A stretch of 40,198 bases of DNA from Candidatus Excrementavichristensenella intestinipullorum. GTDB lineage: Bacteria > Bacillota > Clostridia > Christensenellales > Aristaeellaceae. Positions 8,882 through 16,247 of the stretch are shown here, piece by piece. The DNA is taken from assembly GCA_018711685.1 (NCBI GenBank), contig DVHZ01000051.1:1-40198 (forward strand), in the 5' to 3' direction. Within the stretch, counting starts at the first letter, position 1; each line of letters starts with the position of its first letter. The notes beneath the pieces are model-generated. The model did no database searches, had not been told where the DNA came from, and saw only the letters and a program-made list of their open reading frames with translations. Position numbers and translations under genes: made by a program.

Positions 8882-9772
8882 ATGAAAGAGATGCACTATT
8901 TCAAGGAATCGCAGAGGGAAGCTATCCCCTCTCCCGATTTTCGGGATAACGTAACGCTAAAACACTTGCTGCAATTCCTGTACGATCTTTGCGCCTGGAC
9001 CCACACCACACTGGGCAGCAGCGCTGGCGTCAAAGAAGACGCGCATAGCTTCTATATCCTCTTTTGCGGTTTTGCCTTTTCCGAACAGGATTTCTGGCAG
9101 ACATTCGGCGGATATCTGATCGCGCTGCGCCAAAAGTGGAGAATCGACATTTGGGGCTCTGAGCTTTCCTCACAGGAATCTGTAGAGTTGTCGTTGGATC
9201 AGCAAAAGGATGCGTTCTTTGCGGTTCAAAAAACGGTTTCGGGCCGCTGTGCAGACAGCATCATCTCTCTTTGCCTGCGGATTCAATGCGCCGGCAAGGA
9301 GGAGGCCGCCCTGATGAATCTCCTATGCCAGTGTATGGACTGGCAGAGCGGCGTCCTTGTGGCAGGGTGGGATCTGCGCGAAACCTTTGAGCGGGAACGC
9401 ATCCCGTGGATACATCAGAACACCTGCTATTGCTACGGAAACATCTCGGAGGAACAAGAACAGCAAACCTATCTGGACGACTTATCCTTCCCGCAGAAGG
9501 TCAATCTTTGGTTGCAGTTTCTGGAAAGCGGGTTTGATTATGCGGAATTTGCATGGCTCTATGCCGGGATTGCCAAAGGGGAGCTGAACGACCGGACAGA
9601 ATGGGAACTAGCCCTGTATACAGCCCTGAACCAACTAGAGTATACTTTGAGAATATCCGAATCAGAATTTGAGCTATTCGACGGGAAAGGTGAGCGGCGT
9701 TACTTCAGCTTTGACAGCGAGCAGAACGCCCAGCGCGTTTTTCTCAAGCTGCTGTTTCCGGTCAATATGTGA
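8882..9772 (+). CDS. Unrecognised kdp-linked protein, about 296 aa
   Basis: I do not recognise a family. From ATG 8882 the product is about 296 aa; GTG 8861, overlapping the kdpC stop, would give 303 aa. Neither start has a strong ribosome site. The sequence is soluble, acidic and rich in aromatic residues and cysteine, with no signal peptide, membrane span, nucleotide-binding loop or DNA-binding helix that I can see. It follows kdpC without a gap and is closed by a terminator, so it should be made with the pump. Base use resembles kdp and not the GC-richer genes downstream. A role in regulating or assembling the pump is a guess from position only. Confidence 0.8.
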   Translation: MKEMHYFKESQREAIPSPDFRDNVTLKHLLQFLYDLCAWTHTTLGSSAGVKEDAHSFYILFCGFAFSEQDFWQTFGGYLIALRQKWRIDIWGSELSSQESVELSLDQQKDAFFAVQKTVSGRCADSIISLCLRIQCAGKEEAALMNLLCQCMDWQSGVLVAGWDLRETFERERIPWIHQNTCYCYGNISEEQEQQTYLDDLSFPQKVNLWLQFLESGFDYAEFAWLYAGIAKGELNDRTEWELALYTALNQLEYTLRISESEFELFDGKGERRYFSFDSEQNAQRVFLKLLFPVNM

Positions 9773-9814
9773 TTTGATTGCGCTTTGCCCTTTAATCTTC
9801 CATAAAAATCCACA

Positions 9815-9870
9815 GCACAGGCGGATGAGCCGGGCAGGCTATCCGCCTGTGCCAATCATCTATTTTTTAC
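9815..9870 (+). terminator. Strong hairpin terminator closing the kdp operon
   Basis: A perfect 12-bp stem, GCACAGGCGGAT (9815-9826) with ATCCGCCTGTGC (9841-9852), has an inner 4-bp AGCC/GGCT stem. A run of six T follows at 9863-9868, about 10 nt after the stem. It lies 43 nt past the last kdp-linked gene. Confidence 0.75.
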
Positions 9871-10092
9871 GGCCCTCCGCTCCTTGGCAGCCAAGAGGAT
9901 CTTCGCATCTTGCCGGGTATGCCGCATCTGCGCCTGCAGGCAAGCATTGCCTGCCTTGGCTATGGCTGGCCGGGTTGGCATCCCGCCACGCTTTTGGGGC
10001 GCGGACATCTCCGCCCCAGGAAAATTTCCTTTCCGCGCTCCAAAAAGTTTCCTGACCGTTGACTTTTTCTCGGGAAATGCAGTGAGCCTCCA
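9871..10092. other. Intergenic stretch upstream of the XRE-ABC promoter
   Basis: No gene is supported here. It contains a small hairpin (GCAGGCAA / TTGCCTGC, near 9937-9956). From about 9993 onward it holds the sequence shared with 98-305. A lone TTGACT at 10059-10064 has no partner -10 at a usable distance. Confidence 0.5.
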
Positions 10093-10121
10093 TTGTGTCC
10101 GGCCCCGTATCGGCCTATAAT
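10093..10121 (+). promoter_or_regulatory. Promoter of the XRE-ABC operon
   Basis: TTGTGT (10093-10098), a 17-nt spacer and perfect TATAAT (10116-10121) lie 20 nt upstream of the regulator's ATG. The leader is therefore very short and a repressor bound near the start could block transcription. The decayed copy at 197-220 shows the same elements with a shortened spacer. Confidence 0.7.
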
Positions 10122-10141
10122 AATGGCGTGAGGTGAACGCT

Positions 10142-11260
10142 ATGAAGGAGATCAACCTGGGCTTCATCCTGGCTGAAAACCGCCGCAAGCGGGGCCTGAC
10201 CCAGGAAGCGCTGGCCGCCCATATGGGCGTATCCAAGGGCGCCGTTTCCAAGTGGGAAACCGGTTCTTCCCTGCCGGACATTTCCCTCTTGCCCCAATTG
10301 GCCTCTTATTTCGGCATCAGCGTGGACCAACTGATCGGCTACCAGCCCCAGATGGAGAAAGGGGAAATCCGGAATTTGTACCTGCGCCTCGCCAGGGATT
10401 TTTCCCTGCTGCCCTTCGGCCAGGTGCTGGAGCAATGCCTCCAGATCGCGAAAAAATATTATTCCTGCCACGCCCTTTTGTTTGCGTTGGGGGTGCTGTT
10501 GGTCAACCATTGCGCCCTGGCCGCCCATGCCGGCCAGGGGGAAAGGGTCATGGAAACGGCGCTCAAATGGTTTGACAGGGCAGCCGCCGGTGCGCAGGAG
10601 GCAAGCCTTCGCAAGCAGGCGCTGCAAATGAAGGCCTATTGCCTTGTGCAGCTGGGCCGTCCCTCTCAAGTCCTGGATATTCTCGACTCGGATGAAATCG
10701 ATATTGGGCCTTCGGAACCCCTTTTGGCCCGGGCTTACCAGATGACGGGGAAGCGCCGGGAGGCAAAGAGCATCCTCCAGGGGGGCATCTATAAAGGGGT
10801 TGTCTCCCTGGTCAACCTGTTGTCCGTCTACCTGGATTTCTGCCAGGAGGGCCCGGGTCCGTTCGCCCAAGCCTGCCGGCGAGTGGAGCAGCTCGCGGAT
10901 ATCTTTCAGCTGAAAGCGCTGCATCCCGGCCTCCTGCTCAGCGCCTACCTCGCCATGGCCCAGGGATGGATGCAGCTGGGCGATGCCGGGCAGGCTTTGG
11001 CCCTGCTGCAAAGCTATACGGACCTGGCCGCCGGCGATATTTATCCCTTGCGCCTGCACGGGGACGAATTCTTTGACCTGCTGGACGAATGGCTGGATCA
11101 CACCCTTGCTCCGGGGACCTATCCGCCCCGGGAGGAAGGGGTGATCCGGCGCAGCATGACCCAAGCCCTGGAGGAAAACCCGGTTTTTTCGCCGCTACAG
11201 GACAACCCGCGGTTTCAGAACATGGTGCGGCGGCTGCGGGCAAACGCGGAGGTGTGTTAA
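10142..11260 (+). CDS. XRE-family transcriptional regulator with helical-repeat C-terminus
   Basis: This is a DNA-binding regulator of 372 aa. Residues 5-62 form an XRE helix-turn-helix (ENRRKRGLTQEALAAHMGVS, then KWETGSSLPDISLLPQLASYFGIS). The remainder (about 75-370) is all-helical with Leu/Ala-rich repeats resembling TPR-like sensor domains. AGGTGA lies 5 nt before ATG 10142, so that start is preferred over GTG 10133. It is followed without a gap by an ABC ATPase and permease, a common arrangement in which the regulator controls its own exporter, possibly in response to a peptide or drug. The ligand is unknown. Confidence 0.88.
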   Translation: MKEINLGFILAENRRKRGLTQEALAAHMGVSKGAVSKWETGSSLPDISLLPQLASYFGISVDQLIGYQPQMEKGEIRNLYLRLARDFSLLPFGQVLEQCLQIAKKYYSCHALLFALGVLLVNHCALAAHAGQGERVMETALKWFDRAAAGAQEASLRKQALQMKAYCLVQLGRPSQVLDILDSDEIDIGPSEPLLARAYQMTGKRREAKSILQGGIYKGVVSLVNLLSVYLDFCQEGPGPFAQACRRVEQLADIFQLKALHPGLLLSAYLAMAQGWMQLGDAGQALALLQSYTDLAAGDIYPLRLHGDEFFDLLDEWLDHTLAPGTYPPREEGVIRRSMTQALEENPVFSPLQDNPRFQNMVRRLRANAEVC

Positions 11261-12178
11261 ATGAGCACGGTTATCCTGCAAGATCTATCCAAAACCTACC
11301 CTGGCGGAACCCAAGCGCTGAAGCGCCTTTCCCTCTGCCTGCGCCCGGGGGAAGTCTTTGGCTTTCTGGGCCCCAACGGCGCCGGAAAGACCACCACGGT
11401 CAAGCTGCTCACCGGCATTCTTGCCCCCTCCGGCGGCTCCTGCCGCATCCTGGGCGTAGACCCCCATACCCAGCCTGAAAAGGTCCACGCCCTATGCGGC
11501 ATCGTCACGGAGCACGCCCAGATGTACGATCACCTCACCGGCATGGAAAACCTGCTCTTCTACGCCTGCGCCTTTGGGATGGCGCGGGAGAAGGGAAAGG
11601 CCCGGGGAGAACGCCTGCTCCGGGAACTGGCCCTCACCGGCGCCAAAGACCGAAAGCTGGCGGCCTATTCCACCGGCATGCGGCAGCGCCTCTCCCTGGC
11701 CCGGGCGCTGCTGCACCGCCCCCAAGTCCTGTTCCTGGACGAGCCCACGTCCGGCCTGGACCCGGAAAGCGCCCAGAACGTGAACCACATGATTCGCAGC
11801 CTGGCCCGGGAAGAGGGCGTCACCGTCTTTCTCTGCACCCACCAGCTGCGGTACGCCCAGGAAATCTGTACCCGTTTTGGCCTCATGGAGCAGGGCTCCC
11901 TGCTGGCCTGCGGAACCCTGGAAGAACTGCGGGCCCAGACCTTTTCCGCCCAAACCCTGCGGATTTGCGCCTCCTCCCTCCCCGAAAATCTGCCCTTCCA
12001 GCGGCGCGGCCCTCAGGAATACCAGGCAAAAATAGGGGCCCGGGAGGAAATCCCAGCCCTGGTGCGCAAGATCGTGGAGGCGGGGGCGGACGTCTATGGG
12101 GTAAGCCTGGCGGAGCCCACGCTGGAGGATATTTATTTTTCCCTGACCGCCGCCGCCAAGGAGGGTTCAGCGCTATGA
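11261..12178 (+). CDS. ABC-2 type exporter ATP-binding protein
   Basis: This is the ATPase subunit of an ABC exporter, 305 aa. Walker A GPNGAGKTT is at 37-45, the signature YSTGMRQRLSLARAL at about 132-146 (the GM form usual for ABC-2 exporters), and Walker B LFLDEPTSGLD at about 154-164. A C-terminal domain of about 80 residues follows, as in Nat/CcmA-type ATPases. Its ATG follows the regulator's TAA directly (TAAATG) and its TGA overlaps the permease ATG, so the three genes are translationally coupled. The substrate is unknown; antibiotic, lipid or Na+ efflux are all possible for this class. Confidence 0.93.
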   Translation: MSTVILQDLSKTYPGGTQALKRLSLCLRPGEVFGFLGPNGAGKTTTVKLLTGILAPSGGSCRILGVDPHTQPEKVHALCGIVTEHAQMYDHLTGMENLLFYACAFGMAREKGKARGERLLRELALTGAKDRKLAAYSTGMRQRLSLARALLHRPQVLFLDEPTSGLDPESAQNVNHMIRSLAREEGVTVFLCTHQLRYAQEICTRFGLMEQGSLLACGTLEELRAQTFSAQTLRICASSLPENLPFQRRGPQEYQAKIGAREEIPALVRKIVEAGADVYGVSLAEPTLEDIYFSLTAAAKEGSAL

Positions 12179-12960
12179 AAACCGCCATGTATGCCATCAT
12201 CAAAAAGGATTTTCGCGGCGTCGCGGCCAACCGCAGGTTATTTCCCGCCCTTTTCCTGGTTCCATCTCTCCTGGCCCTGGTCCTGCCCTCGATTTTTGTG
12301 ATCGCCGTCCATTTTACCCCCGACGACCCGGATATCCTGAAGCTGCTGGCGTTGGTGCCCCAGGCGGCTCCCGGCCAAAGCCTGGAACTTACGCTGTGGG
12401 GGCTGCTCTTGAATTCCATCCTTCCGGCGTTTTTCCTGGTCATTCCCGTGATGGCTTCCTCCATCACGGCGGCCAGCGCCTTCGTGGGGGAAAAGGAGCG
12501 CCATACCCTGGAAACCCTGCTCTACTGCCCCCTTACCCTCCGGCAGATCTTTCAGGCCAAGGTGCTGGCGTCGTTCCTGGTGAGCATGGTGGTTTCCCTG
12601 CTCTCTTTTGCCGCCATGTTCCTGGTGGTGGAAGGGGAAGTGTTCTTCCTGGCGGGACAGGCCCTGCGCCCCAGCGTCAACTGGCTGGCCGTCCTGCTGC
12701 TGGTGTCCCCCGCGGTCTCCCTGATCGCCGTGACCCTGATTGTGCGCGGCTCCGCCAAGGCCCAGAGCGTGGAGGAATCCCAGCAGGCCGCCGTCTTTTT
12801 GATCCTTCCCCTGCTGCTGCTGGTCGTCGGGCAGTTCGCCGGCCTATTCCTCATGAGCTTCTGGCTCCTGCTGGGGCTGGGCCTTCTCTGCGGGGCCCTG
12901 GCCTGGATTCTGCTGCGCAAATCCATGGGCCGTTTCACCTACGAAAGGCTGTTGCAATAG
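12175..12960 (+). CDS. ABC-2 type exporter permease
   Basis: This is the membrane partner of the preceding ATPase, 261 aa with about six hydrophobic spans. It begins MKTAMYAIIKKDFRGVAANR and carries the ABC-2 motif region SAFVGEKERHTLETLLYCPL (about 101-120), typical of Nat-B-like permeases. The ATG at 12175 overlaps the ATPase stop (ATGA), which fixes the start although the open frame extends far upstream. The product is predicted to sit in the cytoplasmic membrane and form the export channel with the ATPase. Confidence 0.9.
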   Translation: MKTAMYAIIKKDFRGVAANRRLFPALFLVPSLLALVLPSIFVIAVHFTPDDPDILKLLALVPQAAPGQSLELTLWGLLLNSILPAFFLVIPVMASSITAASAFVGEKERHTLETLLYCPLTLRQIFQAKVLASFLVSMVVSLLSFAAMFLVVEGEVFFLAGQALRPSVNWLAVLLLVSPAVSLIAVTLIVRGSAKAQSVEESQQAAVFLILPLLLLVVGQFAGLFLMSFWLLLGLGLLCGALAWILLRKSMGRFTYERLLQ

Positions 12961-12961
12961 G

Positions 12962-13008
12962 GTGCGCCGGACCTGGCCCGCCCGGTAGAATCATCCGCCC
13001 CGGCGCAC
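12962..13008. repeat. Inverted repeat after the ABC permease
   Basis: GTGCGCCGG (12962-12970) and CCGGCGCAC (13000-13008) are perfect 9-bp arms separated by 29 nt, starting two bases after the permease stop. No T-run follows, so it may protect the 3' end or be a REP-like element and not a classic terminator. Confidence 0.45.
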
Positions 13009-13059
13009 TGGAAAGGCAGGCAGCCGCCTCTCCTAAAGCGGGCCCCACGGTGCCCCCAT

Positions 13060-13081
13060 AAAAAAAGCGGGCTCCCCCGCT
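13060..13081 (-). terminator. Terminator of the LysR/TIM-barrel transcript
   Basis: Read on the minus strand: AGCGGG, loop GGAG, CCCGCT, then a T-run. It lies about 70 nt past the stop of the TIM-barrel gene and ends the minus-strand unit that starts near 18307. Confidence 0.7.
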
Positions 13082-13147
13082 GTCATAAAGCCCAATCTTT
13101 CCCCCGACGCCGGGGCGCACGGTCCGCCCCCGTCCGGGGGCATAGGT

Positions 13148-14119
13148 TTAGGGGAGGCGGTCCAGGGCCCGGTTCTGGCGGCGCAGAAAGCGCTCCCATT
13201 GCGCCCTGTCCCGGGTGATAAATTCATAGGTAAGGTACCGGGGGGCCAATTGGGCGATCAAGTCTCCCACCCCCGGATGGCAGAACGGGCAGTGCCTGTC
13301 GATGCGCAGGATATGGCGGTAGACCTGTCCGGCGCGGCGCCCATAGTCTCCCCGTAGGCCCACGCCCTTTTCCGTCATGGCCTTCACGTAGTCCCCCGTC
13401 AGGCTTTGGTGCAGGTGGACGCCCTTCACATCCCCCTGCGGCCCCCCATGGCGCTCCAGGCATCTGTACAGGTAATCCAGGGCCTGCTGCTGGTCCTCCA
13501 GGTCCAGGCAGGTGTGCATCAGGTGCCCCAGGTCCAGCATAATGCCCTTGCGGGGCGCGGGGATGGCCCGCAGCAGCGCCCGGGTCAGCTGGGGGCGGGT
13601 CAGGGTAAACCCGGGCCACCACAGGTTTTCCACCAAAAAATCCAGGGACAGGTCCAGCCCCTCCAGGGCCTGGGCGATGACCTCCGCCGCGCCCTGGCAC
13701 ACCGCCTCGTCGCTGTGGGTAAAGCGGTAGGTGACGCATTCCTCCAGGGTGACGTTGGACACGTGGCACACCGCGTACCGGGCCCCTATCCTTTGGGCCA
13801 GGCGCAGGTCCCGGCGCAGCGCCAGGGGCAGGGCCTGGGGACTGCGGCCCCCAAAGACGCCATAGGCGGCTTCCAAGCTGCCGAACTCCGCCGTCACCGC
13901 CGCCTCGTCGCCCCGCCAGAAATCCAGCCAGCTGGGCTGAAAGGTCAGATGCACCCCCATTACCGCCTGGGGCGGCAGCCAGCCCAGGGCGTCTCCCCCC
14001 AGGGGCAAAAGCTCCACCCCGTCCAGCCCGTGTTGCCGGCAAAAGCGGGCGAAGTCCTCCCGCCCCTCAAACCGGTTCAGGTCGCCGGGCAGGTTGGTCA
14101 TGTTGGCGCACAGGATCAT
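13148..14119 (-). CDS. Xylose-isomerase-like TIM-barrel protein
   Basis: This 323-aa protein belongs to the sugar-phosphate isomerase/epimerase (AP endonuclease family 2) superfamily. Candidate metal ligands in the expected order are Glu164 (FLVENLWW), Asp196 and His199 (IMLDLGHL), a His in GVHLHQ, and Glu in the final strand YLTYEF. It has no signal peptide, so it should act in the cytoplasm. Its ATG overlaps the stop of the LysR gene (ATGA), so the two are co-translated. The linked exported flavoprotein suggests a role in processing a sugar-like or polyol compound, but the substrate cannot be read from sequence. It may isomerise, epimerise or cleave. Confidence 0.85.
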   Translation of the reverse strand: MILCANMTNLPGDLNRFEGREDFARFCRQHGLDGVELLPLGGDALGWLPPQAVMGVHLTFQPSWLDFWRGDEAAVTAEFGSLEAAYGVFGGRSPQALPLALRRDLRLAQRIGARYAVCHVSNVTLEECVTYRFTHSDEAVCQGAAEVIAQALEGLDLSLDFLVENLWWPGFTLTRPQLTRALLRAIPAPRKGIMLDLGHLMHTCLDLEDQQQALDYLYRCLERHGGPQGDVKGVHLHQSLTGDYVKAMTEKGVGLRGDYGRRAGQVYRHILRIDRHCPFCHPGVGDLIAQLAPRYLTYEFITRDRAQWERFLRRQNRALDRLP

Positions 14120-15012
14120 GGCGCGGTGGAGCGGGAGCCGGTCAGCCGCTTGATCGCGTACTGGATAAAGCGCTCTTCCGCCTGGGAGATGGGAATTTCC
14201 TTGAGCCGCACCATCTTAAAGCACAGCTTCATGGTCAAATCCCGCACCGGCCGGATCACCGTGCCCTGGAACCGGAAGGTATGGGGCGGCACGCAAAAGG
14301 AAATAAAACCGGCATTGCGGATCATCTCCAGGGTCTGGCTCCAGTCTACGGCGTCCAGCAACAGCTGGGGCGCCACATCCGCCGCGCACAGCTGGGCGAA
14401 CAGGTTGCTGGTGGCCTGGGGATCGGCGCTGATGACGATCATCTTTTCCCCCTGGAAATCCTTCACCGACAGCGCCTCCCGCTGGGCCAGGGGATGATCC
14501 TGGGACAAAATGGCGTACAGGGACACCTCCCGCTGCAACAGCACGTCCAGCATGGGGTGCTTGACCTCCCCCACCAGCAGGCCCAGGGGCGTGCGGTAGT
14601 TGAGCAGGGAATCCACGCATTCCTCCAGGGTATAGCTGCGCACGTTCAGGGAGATATCCTGATTGTCGATGATGAATTGGGAGACGAAATCGTGGGGGAA
14701 CAAGCACATGAGCCCCCAGGTCATGCACACCTCCACCCGGTTGGCCCGCTTCTCCTCGGCGCTGAGCACCCGCTGGCAGATGTACTGGTACTGCTGCAAA
14801 AAGCTCTTGGCGTAGCGCTTGAGCTCGTAGCCCGCCGGGGTCATATAGGTGCCCGAATGGGTGCGCACGAACAGGGCCGCCCCTATTTCGGCCTCCAGTT
14901 TTTCGATGGACTTCACCAGGCCGGGGGTGGTGATGTACAGGTTTTTCGCCGCCCGGGTAAAGCTACCCGACTTGCACAGCTCCAGAAAGAACTCCAGCTG
15001 CTTGATGTCCAA
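14116..15012 (-). CDS. LysR-family transcriptional regulator
   Basis: This is a 298-aa LysR regulator. The N-terminal winged helix-turn-helix (1-60) reads MDIKQLEFFLELCKSGSFTR and continues through the usual SIEKLEAEIGAALFVRT. The effector-binding domain covers about 88-290. The start is TTG at 15012 with a GGGGGGAG ribosome site 4 nt upstream; no ATG is available before the helix. It has its own promoter (15048-15076) and is coupled to the TIM-barrel gene. It probably senses a substrate or product of the flavoprotein/VOC/TIM-barrel set. The flavoprotein promoter at 18314-18342 is its likely target, which is inference. Confidence 0.92.
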   Translation of the reverse strand: MDIKQLEFFLELCKSGSFTRAAKNLYITTPGLVKSIEKLEAEIGAALFVRTHSGTYMTPAGYELKRYAKSFLQQYQYICQRVLSAEEKRANRVEVCMTWGLMCLFPHDFVSQFIIDNQDISLNVRSYTLEECVDSLLNYRTPLGLLVGEVKHPMLDVLLQREVSLYAILSQDHPLAQREALSVKDFQGEKMIVISADPQATSNLFAQLCAADVAPQLLLDAVDWSQTLEMIRNAGFISFCVPPHTFRFQGTVIRPVRDLTMKLCFKMVRLKEIPISQAEERFIQYAIKRLTGSRSTAP

Positions 15013-15047
15013 CGGGCTCCCCCCTTTTGCGCCCCGCGCTCCTCATC

Positions 15048-15076
15048 AGTATAGCGCATCCGGCGCTTTTACGCAA
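15048..15076 (-). promoter_or_regulatory. Promoter of the LysR/TIM-barrel pair
   Basis: On the minus strand TTGCGT (15076-15071), a 17-nt spacer and TATACT (15053-15048) precede the LysR TTG by 35 nt. The -35 overlaps the base of the hairpin at 15073-15112, so transcription from upstream and initiation here may interfere with each other. Confidence 0.6.
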
Positions 15077-15112
15077 GAAGCGGCGGCGCGCCATGAGGCG
15101 GCCGCCGCTTGC
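15073..15112 (-). terminator. Hairpin after the VOC gene, possible attenuator
   Basis: On the minus strand GCAAGCGGCGGC pairs with GCCGCCGC-TT-CTTGC (2-nt bulge) 7 nt after the VOC stop. The stem is very stable but no proper U-run follows (GTAAAAG). It may therefore be a partial terminator or RNA-stabilising structure between the VOC and LysR genes. Confidence 0.45.
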
Positions 15113-15119
15113 GCTGAAA

Positions 15120-16124
15120 CTAATCCAGCACCTCGAAGATTTCCACAAAGGAACCGTCGGGCCCGCTGACCAAAGCGGAGCGGATCTGGCCGTAGGGCTC
15201 CAGGGTCAACTCCACCGGGCCATACACCACGGGGAAGTCGTTGGCTTCGCACTTTTCGATGACCTCGTCGAAGATTTCGGTCTTAAAGGAGGTGCAGAAG
15301 GTGCCCGCGTTGGCGGGGGTCATGGCGCCCTCCAGGCGCATGGCGCGGCCCTCCTCGGAGAAGTCCAGAATCTCAATGATGGGGGTGTTGCCCGACGCCA
15401 CGTACATGGCGATGCGGGTGATGATGTCGGTGCCCGCAGTGCCCACGATGGGATCTACCAGGCCGGGCTCCATCTCCATGTCAAAGCCCTTGGCGATGCC
15501 CAGCACGTCGGTGTAGAAACGGTCGGCGCTCTCCATGTCGCCCACCACCAGCACCACGTCGGGGAAGTTGCGGAACATGCCCTCAAAGGCGGGGGTGGCT
15601 TCGGTCTTGTTGATCAGGGCCAGGGGCATACCGTTGGGGCCTTGGAGCACCGCCTCGAACACGGTGTCGCCGGACCAGGTGGTGGTGTAGCTATAGGGCT
15701 CGCACAGGAAGGTGTAGCCCATCTCGGTCAGGTCGGCAAAGCACTGCTGGATGTCGGCGCAGCGGAAGGCGATATCGTAGTAGCCCAGATCCCAGCTGTT
15801 ATAGCCTTCCCGGGAGGTCTTTTCCGGGGTGTTTTCAAACTCAATGAGCTGAAGCAGGGTGTCCTGAACGGAGTTTTTCAGCATGGCGTACTTGGCGGCG
15901 CAATCCATGCCGTACAGCGCGGCGCAGGTCTGCTGGTCAAGTTCGCCCTGGGCTACCAGTTCCAGTTCCATGGTGTTGGTGAAAAAGTCCAGGCTCTCCT
16001 CCAGGGAGAACACGCTGGCGCAAACCCGGGAGATGCCTTCGTGGGCATAGGTCTCCTCCTCGGCCATGGCGGGCATGGCCAATACCAGGGCCAGGCACAG
16101 GAACAACAGGGCGATCCTTTTCAT
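15120..16124 (-). CDS. Exported two-domain VOC-fold (glyoxalase-like) protein
   Basis: This 334-aa protein has a clear Sec signal peptide, MKRIALLFLCLALVLAMPAM, with likely cleavage after Ala21. The mature part has two vicinal-oxygen-chelate modules. The second (about 185-334) shows the pattern DVVLVVGDMESADRFYTDVL and ends GPDGSFVEIFEV. The usual first metal His (Hv.l.V.D) is Asp in module 2, and module 1 lacks the usual His and final Glu, so the metal site is degenerate or different. AGGAG precedes the ATG by 9 nt. Nearly all characterised VOC enzymes are cytoplasmic, so a secreted one linked to an exported flavoprotein is unusual. It may bind or transform the same extracellular compound; function unknown. 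Confidence 0.82.
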   Translation of the reverse strand: MKRIALLFLCLALVLAMPAMAEEETYAHEGISRVCASVFSLEESLDFFTNTMELELVAQGELDQQTCAALYGMDCAAKYAMLKNSVQDTLLQLIEFENTPEKTSREGYNSWDLGYYDIAFRCADIQQCFADLTEMGYTFLCEPYSYTTTWSGDTVFEAVLQGPNGMPLALINKTEATPAFEGMFRNFPDVVLVVGDMESADRFYTDVLGIAKGFDMEMEPGLVDPIVGTAGTDIITRIAMYVASGNTPIIEILDFSEEGRAMRLEGAMTPANAGTFCTSFKTEIFDEVIEKCEANDFPVVYGPVELTLEPYGQIRSALVSGPDGSFVEIFEVLD

Positions 16125-16203
16125 TTGAGATTACTCCTTTTTATTCGATTTGCGTATGGACACACCTCGCCTGCGCGAGATGGCTGCGCTCAAACAGGGG
16201 GAA

Positions 16204-16231
16204 GCGGCGCGCCGCCTGTACGGCGCGCCGC
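16204..16231. repeat. Perfect 11-bp hairpin between flavoprotein and VOC genes
   Basis: GCGGCGCGCCG (16204-16214), a 6-nt loop and CGGCGCGCCGC (16221-16231) form a very stable stem 17 nt after the flavoprotein stop. In the direction of transcription (minus) the T-run comes before and not after the stem, so it is not a standard terminator. No promoter is evident before the VOC gene. The hairpin may set different transcript levels for the two genes by processing or stabilisation. Confidence 0.55.
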
Positions 16232-16247
16232 AGGAAAAAACGGGACA

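Noticed and set aside
11494-12174. Upstream extension of the ABC permease frame
   Set aside because: It overlaps the ATPase gene completely and reads as Pro/Gly-rich nonsense. The permease ATG at 12175 overlaps the ATPase stop as expected.
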